Source: Echinostoma caproni (lineage: Eukaryota; Platyhelminthes; Trematoda; Plagiorchiida; Echinostomatidae). From it: a stretch of DNA of 64,000 nucleotides. This document shows positions 46,775 through 59,064 of the stretch, one piece after another. The DNA is taken from NCBI GenBank assembly GCA_900618425.1, contig UZAN01039523.1:1-64000 (forward strand), in the 5' to 3' direction. Each line of letters starts with the position of its first letter. Within the stretch, counting starts at the first letter, position 1. Made by a program: the position numbers and the translations under genes. Below the pieces are notes generated by a model, which searched no databases, was not told the origin of the DNA, and saw nothing but the letters and a program-made list of their open reading frames with translations.

Positions 46775-48895
46775 GGCTATGATGAATATAAAGTAAGGAA
46801 CAAATTTAACAGCGAGGTCAAACAATTTACTCCGTAAACGAGTGTATTGAACAGATCATTCATCTCTGAAAGTACAAATTGACATTGTCTGTTATAGGGA
46901 AAAGGTTTCGTTTAAGAGAATGATTTCCATCTGTTTATTTGCATGGTGTAAACTGTTGTGCTACAGTAATCGATGCGAACCTGAGTCAAAAATATGCTTT
47001 CCGGTTCCAGCCTCATGCACATCCTAGATGCATAGTCTGGTCTTTCCCAGAGCGTTCGCTTTGAATTCATCCTTGGGTTTGCGCAAAACATAGAAAAAAG
47101 ATTTGTCAATGGATGATTGATCGGCCGGTGTCTATTGGGCTTTGAGAATGGAACACATGATGACTGCAATGAAAGGGAATTAAGCTATATTCTAACTTTT
47201 TTCTACTTTTGTCTCTCACTCGTTTCTCCATATGATTTGGATGATGTGGGCGGTATAATAATCCACTTGTAGGACATTGATGGATTTAGTCAATAAACAG
47301 AGTACCGTTATTTTATCACTCAATAAATTCCATTTCTCACAACCGTGCATTTCAAATCCTATTGGATTCAAATGAACCAATATGGCTGAGTAGTAACAAT
47401 AAATGTGGAGGAGTGGATTATTCAACTGCTATTTATGCAAGGATTTTGGTTATCATAAAGGTGGTCCATAATGCTGGATTGATATTGTATTTACTTGGAA
47501 TTATGACAAAGTTGTACCTATAACTACACAACCTGTTGACAGTTATTGAATTGAATTGGTAATCGGTGGTAAATTTTGAAAATCAATAGCTTTAACTGAT
47601 AAAACGGTGCACTTTTGACATCGCCTTGTAACTACGATTTAATCACGTTTTGTAATGGCGGTAAACATGTACACTAAATACTGTGAGATATAAAACCTAG
47701 TGTAGCCTAAATCCGACACTACCCTGCAATCAGGACTGTCGAATTCAGAACAGCTTCATAAAAAATAACGAGAATCCTGGTTGTTGACAACATTCTCAAC
47801 ATCGGTGAAACATTACATGCAAGATAGCGAATCGTAGACATTGGAGGCTAGAAAAAGTGTATGAAAAGGTTCACTACTTAATCGTTTGGCCTGTAGTTAT
47901 TGTGTTGATAATTTTGATACGACGAATTGCGGTTCATTCAGACTGTTTTCATCTCCCCAGCGGTGCCAAAAACATGAAAAAGGTTGACAAATTTGGTGAG
48001 GGAAACAAGGAGATAAATCATTTAGACTCAGCAAATGCACGCTCGAGGTTCCTAAAAGAATTTCAAGGTAGTCGCAATGAGAACGAATGTGCGTGCCCGA
48101 CTGCGTACTGACCGAGAAGTAGTGTTCACGAGTTCATTGAATCTTAGTGAAAGGGGTTACTGAGAGTGTGGACAGCAAAAGATGTGGCAGCTGTTGGTGG
48201 ATAAGATTTGAATTTGTTCATGACGCTTGTTAAGTATAAGTCAAGCGGTTCTGTACAATGTATCATATTATTGCCGGGCAACAATCTGTAGAGTTATACA
48301 TGAATGCAGTAATATAAGTGAGTTTGCCCGAGGTGGAATATTCACACACGTAGACGTCTAAAGTCCCAGGAATAATGTTGGAAAAACAGTCGGGACCACA
48401 ACGTGGCAAAATCAGCCGTCCTTCAGCATAGCGCGTTAGTCGTATAGCATTATTCCTCAAACAACATTTGCCGAAACACCGAGGAAAGCAATACAAAACA
48501 TCTAACGACATGTTCTCTTGATTAACTATTAAACAGTTACTGTTTGCACAAACGGTACTGTATTGTAACAACTTCTGTAGGTATAAGGCCTACATTTCAG
48601 TTAAAATTATACAGTTGGAGAAATGGAGAAAATTAAAATAAAAAGGAACGAAAAAGGGGTTTAAATACCAAAACTGTTAACAAAGTCTGTAAAAACCCGT
48701 CACTTTGTAACTAGAATACGTGCTAATGAGCGTAATGTAGAGTTAAGATATATGTTTGTTCGAAAGGGAACCCAACTGTGTTAGGATGTAGTTGACTGAT
48801 GGGAACAGTAATAGGTGAAATTCGCATGTAGCGGACGTTTGAATTCGATATTAATCTTATGTACAAACGTTTCACATGCATACAAATGAAGTTCT
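46775..48895. other. No recognisable gene
   Basis: An 84-codon plus frame at 47857-48111 starts with a hydrophobic stretch (YLIVWPVVIVLIILI) but has no splice support or known motif. The upstream endonuclease part of LINE A may extend a little into this region. Confidence 0.4.
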
Positions 48896-48899
48896 CACA

Positions 48900-50130
48900 G
48901 ATTAGTTACCAACTCCTCCAGCGGGATTGAAGAGACACAGCTAGTGGTAGTCAGTTCAAGTCGAAGCAGTCTGAGATCTATCTTCAGGAGATTGAAAAAA
49001 ATAACAGGTAAAAAGTAGAGTAAAGCGGAGAAAACACACACGAATTTGGAAATAACCGCTATTTGAATACGAAACTGACGAATTTTATGGAAATGAAAAA
49101 AAAATCATCGAAGTTTACAGATTATATGTTGAATGTGAGAGGTCCAGTTAAGATTAACATCAATTAAAAACCCCAAGTATATAATACAGCTTACCAGGCA
49201 CACTGGTTCAGAGCCAGTTGATAACGGTTCAGATGGGAAAGAGCGTTATGATTTAAAGAGTCATTCGAAACATCCGGAGGGACTAAGAGATAGGCCAGAT
49301 GTGGCGGAAAACTGTTGAAACTTATCCAATTGGTCAAGAAATTGTGAAAGACCAGAAGAATTGGAGATGGTCCGACATAAAACCACATCCTCAGTATTTT
49401 AAGAAAGAAGTAGGGGCGCTAGCAAACAAGTCGCTATTATACCTAGAAAATAAGCATGGGGAAAGAAACGCACCTTAAATTACCCCAGAATAGTACACCA
49501 TTTCTTTGGATCTCTTCCTACCTAACCTAGTACATTCAGTTCCCCTGGAGTAGTAATCAGCAAGCATTGCTAATAACTACCTAGGACAACCGAAGGTCCC
49601 CAGTTTACGAAGAAGAAGGGAACAAGAAAATAGACTCAAAAGCAGATAAGTGGTCCATAAACACACAACGAACAGATTTCGTAGAGTCATTGAAGGATTT
49701 GGTAATTTTACGTACAAGTGAGGAAACTGCACCTCACGTGCATATGTTTTTGCTTGATAGGTAAACTCAAGAAAATCAGACGGGACTCCAAATTAGGACG
49801 GAATGTGCGTAAGAGCAACACGTTCCGCTAGGTTAAGTCCAATGAAAGTTAAAGCAATAGGATGGAAGCGTTCGATTGTAACGTTTGAAGTAGAGGGTTT
49901 CGGAATGGGAACAATTGTTACTGGTTTTCGACAGTCCGGTTTCTTAGAAAGGTTTTTAACGAAATGTTCAAAATGATGTGCAGTTTTCACTGGGGGAGGG
50001 ATAGACCCAATATCTCAGAAAACAAGTGTATCAAGTGAATGAAATTTCTTTGGAAGCAGAACATTTCGATTTAGAACTCACGGATTGAAACAAACAGTTA
50101 GTGAAAAAAATTGGTCAGGTGTGAAAAGTT
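48900..50130 (-). mobile_element. Decayed non-LTR retrotransposon, RT part (LINE B)
   Basis: RT fingers lie at 49793-49990 (PVTIVPIPKPSTSNVTIERF, HPIALTFIGLNLAERV). After a stop come FLEFTYQAKTYARG and SFNDSTKSVRCVFMDHLSAF (palm motif A region, about 49632-49760), then VI*GAFLSPCLFS (motif B, near 49455). A C-terminal KLYYILGV-like segment lies near 49175. Stops and frameshifts are frequent. The endonuclease part was not found. The RT sequence differs enough from LINE A and D to be another family of the same superfamily. Confidence 0.72.
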
Positions 50131-50134
50131 TGAA

Positions 50135-53060
50135 CAATCATCTAGTGTTTGCTCGTAGTCCATTCTCATCGACTGTATTAAATAGGGTAGATAAAGTATA
50201 TTGTATTCTTTGGAAACCATAATATATTCAACTTAATCCACAAAACCCTCAGTTAACCTTAATTATAAACAAAAATACTGTTCTGTTTCAACCGCGAAAA
50301 GTGACGCCAAATAGTGCTCACTTTCATATCGTACAAACATTCAATTAATCCGCTTCCTTGCCTACTATTCGGAACGCAGTCGTGCTAAGAAGTGAGATAT
50401 CAACAATCCGTAAGTTTGAAGGCATTTGGCCAAAGATCGACAGAGACATTGTTTGGCGTAACTTTTGCGTCATTCACTAAAGAAACCAACATTTTTTTCG
50501 TTTTCAGTTACTTCTAATTAGAATGGATCAACTCCGGAATTGTTATACTAAATATAATCGTTGCTGGAACCGTTAACCTGAAATACAAACCAGCCTAATT
50601 TTAAAGGCCAACAGACTGAATGTACACGGTGGATATGCTTTGTCTTTCCTATCAAATTGAATCACTTACATTTGAGCGCTATCATTGAAAACAAGAGCAA
50701 AACATTCTCAAGTGGCTCCATTCCGACTTCCGTTCAACCATGGTGGATTCCGTGTGCATGTTGGCTTTTGGTCACTTTTTGAGAACACCGCCTACGTTAT
50801 TAGAGAACCACTAATTGGGAACCATCTAGATCCTCGTTCGCATTTACCTATTTCTTTATTTAGTAATGAGGCTCCCTTTTAACCTCAGCTTGCTGGTTGC
50901 TCCGACTGTGTTATCGCTCGAAATGCTGTGCATTGTCCAAAAACCCCGAATCGACCTGAATTTTAGCAGTGTAAAACTACATGTCATTTTTCATGAAGAC
51001 GTGAAAGGAAATCCTCAGCATTCTGTTAGTAACACAGCAGTTCTGCCTAGTAAGTCTATCGGTGACATTTGCGCTCAGCTTATTAACTGCTTCTAACGAA
51101 TGCCTTCAGTATCACAGCCTCTGTCAATTTTGATGATTCGTTTCATTGAACACCTCATCTAAAAGCAACTGAATAGGTAGTTTCAGTCAATTTTATAGAC
51201 TGCTTTCCATGTTTACCCAACGTTTCATGAATCTTGGTAGTACGTGGATCGAGAACAAGTTAGAGTGAACTATCAATGAACAAAACTATGCAAAAGCCAC
51301 GTGACTCAGGGTAAGTAAATAGCTCATCCATTATCCATTCCTACTTCTAATTAATCGATAGACAGAAACTTGTTACTAAAGCTGTGAACAAATAGTTGAT
51401 TTTTGAACAGATGCTGTCCTGTCTATCCTTTGATTAGTCTCAATTATGATCCTTAAATATTTTTCCCAATCAACGGGTTAACTAAGGTATCTAAATATGG
51501 ACTGACTAAATTCAAATAACCTATATTTGCTATTCAAATTTTAATGAAGAACTTCAGGTGTACCATTGAAGGTCCAAATTAACAGCTGTTTGTCATATGG
51601 ACCATAGATTTAATCGAAATTCAGTTGTGCGGATTTAAATACTTATGTACGACGAACATTTTAGTTACTTATTCATAAACATCGCGTAAAAGATGCCCAA
51701 TGCATGCCTTGAATACACAAAAATAGTTCATATCCTTGTCGAAGCACTCTGAAGGAAAACATTTATGCGTTTGTCTTCTTCTTCCGCCAAATAAACCTGG
51801 TTACAAATGCTTTACTCGCTTTACTTCCAAGTCACATGAGTTGGCTTTGCACATAACAATCCCCAAACCGCTTCCTCTGTCCGTGAAGAGAGCAACAAAG
51901 ACTGATACGGTGACCGGAATATAGGACGTGCGGAAAGTGCAAATCGGTCTTAGTAAACGCGAATTGTGAGTTCTAGATTCGAGCTACGTTCTTATGTACG
52001 ATTGAAAGCCTAGATAAACAATCGTCCGTGAATCTTTCTACTGTGTGTTTACATATAGTGTGTACCTCTATTGCGAGGTGAATGAGCATCCACAGCATTA
52101 GTGCTCTGGCTTGAAACATCGACTTTGGCAACTATCAAACTTGGGATAATATCATTGAAGTGACAATGACAACCGTTCGCTGCCAATTTTGCAAACATCG
52201 AAGAGCGAAGTACACTCAAGTCCGGGAATTACCCTCGGGCAAGTAAAAACGCGCTAAGTTTTCAAGTCTGATACTTTGTGAAAATAAGCTGAAAGAATTG
52301 AAACTAGGTTTGCCTGGAGGAATTCTCAAATGGTTTGGTGGGCAGATAATAAAACTTTCCGGAGGAAAAAATTAATTGCATCGGGTTCAGATAGAGCATA
52401 CCAGTCAAGATAGGATGTGTAAGTCATCAAACCACGTTTAGTGATGAGTATCATGGTTTTTATTCAGTGATTCCCACAGTACCCCGTGGGTAGTAATAAA
52501 TTCGATACCTTTGATCTCGTTCCAAATTACACTAAAACTCACTTGACCTGGGGAACACTATATGGAAATATAAAAAATAAATGAAGCAATTTGGAGAATG
52601 CGGGATGAAATAACAGGTATTATACAAAAATGCTGCACACAATTTCTAAGCATTGCAATCCGGAAAACAAGCACTCAACGTTTCTTACATTACTCAAACT
52701 ATGACGGTGCGGATGAGAAAGTACGAACAATACAACTGAAGCCTAACTTGATCCAAGTTACCTTTGCTCATAATGTGCGTTCTAAATTAGGCTTTATTAT
52801 ATTTTTTGGAATTTCGTAATTAGTCATTACTCGAGGTACATAATGTACACCAAAAAGCGGAAAATATCATTATCTTACAAACAACTGCACAGTATTGATG
52901 GGGGGACATTCTTCGTGACATTCATTGTGGAATCTGCGGTTGATCACTGAAAAGCAATCGCAAGGGGTTGAATAGTCGTTTTGGAGATGAATCAGTAACA
53001 GGAAGAACGGCTTTATGCTGAGCTGTCGAAAACTGCCTAAGAAGAAGAGCAATCCTAATA
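50135..53060. other. No recognisable gene
   Basis: Open frames at 50685-51096 and 51736-51924 (plus) have no recognised motif and lack clear splice sites. Confidence 0.4.
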
Positions 53061-53414
53061 TCAGGTATCGCTACGAACTCCTTTTTGAGATCCATTTAGC
53101 TCTTGCCAAGAATTGAGGAGTTATAGGGTCGGAAATTAACCTGAACACATGAAATGGAGGTTCAAAAATGTGGGTTGAATAACATATAAGAGGGGAACAT
53201 TGACTACCAGGATCAACCAAATATGTAAACCTAGGAAAATAAGAGTGGGAATGCATATTAGGAGCATAATAATTAAGTTTACAATATAAAGACATAGAAA
53301 CTGATTTTTCTGAACCAAAACGACTTTAGTGTGACAGGGCGCTAGAGCACTTGGATCTAATATGAGTGATACACGCGTATGCACCAGAACATAATTGATA
53401 GTGATGAAGAGACC

Positions 53415-53625
53415 ATAGTAATTCATTTTTCATTTTCATTTTATTTCCTGTTATTGAATATACAGTGATACAATGTTCAGGTAAGGGGAAGCGGCCAATC
53501 TTAGGGCTGCCACACAACACATGGAAAAAGTCAGGTAGTGGTGGTGGGATTTGAAAACACATTCCCCGAGGTGATAATTTGGTGACGTTACCATCAAGCC
53601 AACTAAGGGAGATAATAATGTAGAA
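53415..53625 (-). mobile_element. tRNA-derived SINE-like element
   Basis: The minus strand reads A-box-like TTGGCTTGATGGTAACGTCACC, B-box-like TTTTCAAATCCC, then CGCTTCCCCTTACCTGAAC, TGTATATTCAATAA and a tail of AAAATGAAAATG. Layout and 3' body match the SINE at 32985-33185. It sits directly after the 3' end of LINE C, so it could instead be that LINE's own 3' end. Confidence 0.5.
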
Positions 53626-53629
53626 TAGC

Positions 53630-55230
53630 TCTGTTGTTAAAACCAAGGGTATGGGTAATACTTTGGGATAAACGGTCTTAGATGAACATTAGAATGACGG
53701 AAACCGGGCGGACGTTAAGGTTCACTAGGAGTGCTACCAAAATGACTTGATGGTCGCAAATCGACCTTAAAAGGTCAAAAAGATCCATCGTCCTCAATTG
53801 ATGTAACATGGGAAGAGTTTAGGTATACGAATATTTTGCTAGCCGCTCGCGGTGCCCCACTTATTTGAGAGCCTTGGAGGTGTCGAGTAAGTCCAAATGA
53901 AATTTATCAAGGTGATCAACCACTGAAGATCCAGTGTGTGACTTGAATACCTAGAAGTCTTCGATCGGTATGTGACAGAAAAAGATGTAATAATGACCGT
54001 TTGATTGGTAGTTGCGTTCAGAGCGATAGAGCAATTATTTCACAGACATTAGTTGTATGACCTCAGATAGAGAAGGAGAAACTGAAAGAAGGAGAATAAA
54101 TGGACACTGTCTGAATCAGAAGATACACTCAACCAAGGGATAGAAAACGCATGTATGGTCTTTTACAACCGAGAGGTGGAGAAAGAACACTATATAGGAT
54201 AGGAGCAAGCTCTCATGAGCACGGTGGGCATAGTTTGAAATAAAATGGAACACGGACATCTAAGCCTTCTAGAATTCATCTAAAACTAGTCTGCTAGAAG
54301 TGTTTCAGTGATTGAGGAAAGCGAAGAGGGGCACAGCTCTTGGAAAATGACTTTCTGATGAGACTAGGAGGAGCACCTCCTTTATAAAAAGCTAGCGAGT
54401 TTGAAAACCTAAGGTTTTAAAAAGCTTTTTCCTTTCTATTTGATGGAACAGACTTTGTTTTGGGCTCGCGCATAGCATCGATGAAGCGAAAGATTTGAGG
54501 ACAAACATATATAAACGTGTGAAAATGTTTTCTTTGCCTACTGACCCCTGCGGAAAAACATGTGAAAACCATTCGGGAAACTGTCATATCGCAAGCAGAG
54601 AAATGTCGGGAATAGATGTATGCATGACTTCGCGAATAGTTTCCACAACAGGCACGTAGTGCAGTGGTCGAGTGGGTAGCAAACACCTAAAGATGCTAGG
54701 TATATGATAAGAGTAATCGTCCAAAATCACTTCATTGATCAATCTGATGACTCCAGAATATGATCAAAGAATGGCATTTTAAGATCACAAATGGAATGGG
54801 CAAATTAAAATTGATAAGACAGCAGTCCCATGAGACTTGAGATAACGATATAGTCTAGTCGGTCGAAAGAGAGAAGCTGAGATTGACTACAAATAAAGTG
54901 CTTTGAGCGCACTTTTTGTATGACCAGGGATGTGATGTGAAAGGTTGCCGATTTTCATAACCTGTTGACAACTTTGAAAGCTTCTGCTTCGCTGCTCATA
55001 TTTGTGGTTGTTATGGAGTGCACAGGCCATTCGTTTTTGTGAAGGTGTCTGGGAAATTTTCCGGAATATTGGATTGGATGCAAAAGTAATTTCAATGCAC
55101 CACAAGGTAAGACGACACATTGAACAATCAAAATTGGTATGATAAACTTAAAGGATATACATTTAGTTATTCGGGGATTCGCTGCGAATAACAAGTCATA
55201 ATAGCTGAAATTACCCATAAGGAAAATCAA
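53630..55230 (-). mobile_element. Strongly decayed non-LTR retrotransposon (LINE C)
   Basis: Short minus-strand segments fit the order of a LINE: an endonuclease-like stretch at 54887-55230 and an RT C-terminal stretch with KALK*VGHRERLAKYSY near 53830-53900. No catalytic motif is readable and every frame is interrupted. The call rests on weak resemblance and on the density of similar elements nearby. Confidence 0.35.
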
Positions 55231-55234
55231 GATC

Positions 55235-56100
55235 AGGTAAAAGGGGAAGAAACGAACAACGTATTTGACTAAGACCTATTCAGCGCATAGTGAAAGAACC
55301 ACAGGTCTAACTTTATACTTAAAGAAGGTAACTGAGCCCCGGAGGAGAAACGGATTAGCGGGAGGTATCTTGAAGGCGATGGTACACGGTATTGAAGTTA
55401 CTATTGAGAGCAAACGTCCATCCGGCAGTCTGAGAGCGTTTTTTGTTTGGAACTATTCACGTTGTAACGTGCAAATCCTTGTTGAATATTTTACTAACCC
55501 GGTAGTTCATTCTGCGGATCTAGAGTCGGGACCCAAACAGGATCACGAAAATGTGTGATATTTCGCCGGAAGAAGCTGGAGCTTTGTAACACCATAAAAT
55601 GTGATATTTGGGTTAAAACATGAACCACACGATCCCACCACTTTCATTAGAAAACGCACGCAAACAACAAGATTATGTGCTATGAGAGTCGACAAACCGA
55701 CTCAAGCATATGAAAACTGTTTTTACCAGCTAATCGTTCAACAGCTAACCGGAAACCCATCTCGCGATCTGTTTCGCACATAGAGAGCAGTGGACCCGTC
55801 AACTGTTTGTCTCGGCTGGATTCGATTCTCTTAGTTTTCGTTTAGGAAAAACTAATTAGAATTTTTTCGATAGTTGAGTATATACTTGACTTTGTGGGTG
55901 ATCCATCTTCGGCGCCCATCTTCATGTATTCCGTTTAAGTTCATTCTGTAAACCACATATCCATAAAGTATCGAAATCGAGTTTTACCGTTATGAACCTC
56001 CACATCATTGTGTTTCATCGCGAATCTCTAACGTTTTGTGAAATAGTACTTCCGGGTAAGCTTGTCCAATCCTAACCTTTGTTTTATGCAGTTGAATCAA
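55235..56100. other. No recognisable gene
   Basis: Plus frames at 55265-55558 and 55601-55783 show no known motif. Confidence 0.4.
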
Positions 56101-56171
56101 TCATTAAGATACCTTAAAGATAACATACTTGCCTGGTGGATTAAGTTTTTACCACGGGAGCTCCTCGCGCT
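56101..56171 (+). repeat. 71-bp duplicate, left of gap
   Basis: This matches 56565-56635 base for base except one position (TGGATTAAG here, TGGACTAAG there), and it ends exactly where the Ns start. Confidence 0.95.
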
Positions 56172-56564
56172 NNNNNNNNNNNNNNNNNNNNNNNNNNNNN
56201 NNNNNNNNNNNNNNNNNNNNNNNNNNNNNNNNNNNNNNNNNNNNNNNNNNNNNNNNNNNNNNNNNNNNNNNNNNNNNNNNNNNNNNNNNNNNNNNNNNNN
56301 NNNNNNNNNNNNNNNNNNNNNNNNNNNNNNNNNNNNNNNNNNNNNNNNNNNNNNNNNNNNNNNNNNNNNNNNNNNNNNNNNNNNNNNNNNNNNNNNNNNN
56401 NNNNNNNNNNNNNNNNNNNNNNNNNNNNNNNNNNNNNNNNNNNNNNNNNNNNNNNNNNNNNNNNNNNNNNNNNNNNNNNNNNNNNNNNNNNNNNNNNNNN
56501 NNNNNNNNNNNNNNNNNNNNNNNNNNNNNNNNNNNNNNNNNNNNNNNNNNNNNNNNNNNNNNNN
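56172..56564. other. Assembly gap (393 N)
   Basis: A run of unknown bases, flanked exactly by the two copies of a 71-bp sequence. Confidence 0.99.
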
Positions 56565-56635
56565 TCATTAAGATACCTTAAAGATAACATACTTGCCTGG
56601 TGGACTAAGTTTTTACCACGGGAGCTCCTCGCGCT
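56565..56635 (+). repeat. 71-bp duplicate, right of gap
   Basis: The second copy of 56101-56171, beginning at the first base after the Ns. Confidence 0.95.
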
Positions 56636-57158
56636 CAGCTCGTCTACATATGGAATATACTTGATCAGTAACATTTATCTTGCCGATATTTTTTTTGATT
56701 TGTTAGATATCGTCGTTTCCTGAGTAAAATACATCGGGATTGGTGTTTGTGTCATCCTCATTTTCAACAGAATTTCTCAAAAATGCGAAAGGGTTTTGAC
56801 ACGGGAATCTTTGTAAATTCGCAATATGTTAGCAGTCAAAAACCTAGAGTTTCCTAAAGGTGCACAGATGAAAACACCTTGTTTACTCCGAACCAGAACG
56901 GTTAACAACAAACACCATTAGACAAAATTCGTATCTGTATAATACAGTTTGCTTGAATAGCGCGCGACGAAACCTTAGGATCTTCCCTTCTTTTCCGCTT
57001 CCGTATTGACTGACGAAAGCGACATCTTTTCGTTCAAATCGGATACATTCATGAAGATATAGCGCCAAGTAGCTCATGACGACTGAGGCACCAAACCTGT
57101 TCCTTTCATCGAGCTCTACTTATAATTAATAAGCATGCAAAGTATCATCTTCACTAAC

Positions 57159-57164
57159 TTTATT
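57159..57164 (-). terminator. Poly(A) signal AATAAA
   Basis: AATAAA on the minus strand lies 83 bases after the stop codon of the candidate terminal exon at 57247-57312, a normal short 3' UTR distance. Confidence 0.55.
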
Positions 57165-57246
57165 CTGGGCATGCTGAGACTGTCTTTTCAATATAACTAT
57201 TAGCTTCCAACAACAAATGCTATTTCTAAGTAGTAGACTGTTATTA

Positions 57247-57312
57247 TCATCTCGGACGAGGAGGCTTGCCCATTTTCCAATATGGTGGTGCTATTGAACC
57301 TGTGGGCTTTAC
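57247..57312 (-). CDS. Candidate terminal coding exon, unidentified small protein
   Basis: After a good acceptor (TTGTTTCAG|), 21 codons read VKPTGSIAPPYWKMGKPPRP plus R. They are followed by TGA and tandem in-frame TAA TAA, then an AATAAA 83 bases on. The peptide is Pro/Lys-rich with a WKMGKPPRPR end. I do not recognise it; a small mitochondrial protein is only a guess. It fits phase 0 with the exon at 58426-58587. Confidence 0.5.
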   Translation of the reverse strand, partial: VKPTGSIAPPYWKMGKPPRPR

Positions 57313-57622
57313 CTGAAACAACAAATATAATTTGGCGCAACAACTGCTTATCCAGAAATTCTCATGCTGAACATAGCATCTGTCCTGAGTAAGCGTTTGT
57401 CACAGTCAACTTGCGTTTGTTAGCAGATTTGGTTTACTGAGCCTACGTGACTGGAAGGCGGGAAAGATCGAGCCTAGTAGATCAAAAATCACAAATGTTG
57501 GAGTGCCTGAACCGAATGCTCTTGAGCTCATAGCTTACGATCCAAATTTATAATCCCGATTGCCTCAACTACTTATATAGTGTGTGTTTTGTTGGACGCT
57601 CTTCAGTTGTTGGTTTCTTTNT

Positions 57623-57638
57623 GGGGGGGGGGGGGGGG
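57623..57638 (+). repeat. Poly-G tract
   Basis: Sixteen G residues after an N at 57621. The 3' flank resembles that of the tract at 28777-28789. Confidence 0.7.
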
Positions 57639-58425
57639 CAAGATAAATACTTTGAAATTCACGTTTAACTGATATCTGGTGTTCACTATGTGCACCTGAT
57701 TGATGGTGAAATTTCATTTGCAACGACAGCTCAAACCGCTCATTTTATCAGTTTTCAAAATTCTCGCTGGTCGTGTCATAGCTGCCCGAATTCTCGTTGG
57801 TCAGAATTGGCACAGCTGTTAACAGTTCATTTCTGTAAATGTCTGCAAATGATTGTTGTTTTGTTTACTGCAGCACAAACGGAGGAATACGGTTGCATTC
57901 TACTTCATACAAACGTCTTTTTCAGAATTTTCAGTCAGTTTAGTTTGATAGGAACTCAAGAAACAAAGCTATTCCTGAATTCAAGAATATCCGTCTACCA
58001 TTTGAGATATTTTCACTTTGATTCCAGACACCGTCAAGTTGCTGTTGCCACAATGAAGAAAAAAGGTATCACGTTTTACGTTCTCAAACGTTTTTACTTT
58101 TAGAATGCGATTACTGATGATGGCACGACCAGAAAATCATATATGATGGGGAAAACACTGATATTTGAAATATATAGGTGTGCAGTGGACGCGTATATCA
58201 ACTGAATCGTACAGAATGTTTGCTTGAGGTTCCTAAATAAAGGTGTTCTTCAACATGAAATCAACTTGTGATCTTCACTTGACAAACATCTGTGCATGCA
58301 TACGTGAATAGGGTGAAAAATTTCAATTCTCATGGATACAAATTGATCTGGAAAATTAAAATATATAGATCAGTGGCGTGAAATTTCACTTACCTAATTG
58401 CTTTCACATGCTATTTTTACCCTAC

Positions 58426-58587
58426 TGAACCCATGACCTTCAGATATTTGGGAGGTAAATGTATGTTATCCGGGTATTTCACATAAACCATTTTCCTGTA
58501 CTTGGGTTTATTCATCTGTTGTAGAAAGTCTTGCTGAGCAGATGACAGGGTGTCACGGGTGTTAGGTTTATTCTTCGTCAGTAATAT
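58426..58587 (-). CDS. Candidate internal coding exon, unidentified small protein
   Basis: An open stretch of 54 codons runs between CTGGCAG| and TCA|GTAGGG. It includes RDTLSSAQQDFLQQMNKPKY and then VYVKYPDNIHLPPKYLKVMG. Its composition is protein-like, phase 0 at both ends, and joining to 57312 continues the frame (KVMGS then VKPTGS). The frame stays open upstream to about 58617, so an acceptor at 58617 is also possible. Without splicing it stops two codons on (GGG TAA at 58417-58419). The donor is only moderate. No upstream exon was found; a LINE occupies 59.1-60.7 kb. It could also be a retrocopy fragment. Confidence 0.45.
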
Positions 58588-58624
58588 CTGCCAGGTTACA
58601 GCACGATCGTTGGTTACTTTAAGT

Positions 58625-59060
58625 ATTTATAAAGGACGATACTTGTGAGGCGAAAGCCCAGAAAATCCTCGGGTACTGCCACAATTCATTCACGGGCAGT
58701 TGTGCACTGAGGCTGAGTTTGCCCTATTAACCACCAGAACGGTGATGGTCCCTCTATCTAACCCCTGAAGATGAGCTATGTAACATGATATTTAGTAGTT
58801 ATGGCTGACACAGAAGGTGGATTCAAGTATCAGTACGACACCTAATCATTATTCCAAAATATACATAACGCAATTAAAAATTGAGGCTACAAGACGAACG
58901 TAAAACAACTTCTCTTATGAAAATGGTATACATCACATTGATTTTATTATTTAAAAATTAGGCAAAATTTTCCAAAAATCTATGGCGCATTGTCTACTGA
59001 TTTGTTCCTTCTTTATATTACACCTCAATAGTAAATCATTCTTCTCTTGCCAAGGGGAAA
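58625..59060. other. No recognisable gene
   Basis: The part at 58640-58760 (with CAGTGCACAACTGCCC on the minus strand) looks repeat-derived. The rest is AT-rich. Confidence 0.35.
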
Positions 59061-59064
59061 AGCA

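Noticed and set aside
47857..48111. 84-codon plus-strand frame with a hydrophobic stretch
   Set aside because: No homologous motif or splice border; one hydrophobic run is expected by chance in AT-rich DNA.
54350..54400. CTGATGAG at 54357, a possible hammerhead core
   Set aside because: The following hairpin (GGAGG/CCTCC) is not followed by GAAA and no stem I is present.
56101..56171. ATACTTGCCTGG resembles the 5' end of U1 snRNA (ATACTTACCTGG)
   Set aside because: The match ends after about 12 bases, and no U1 stem-loops or Sm site follow.
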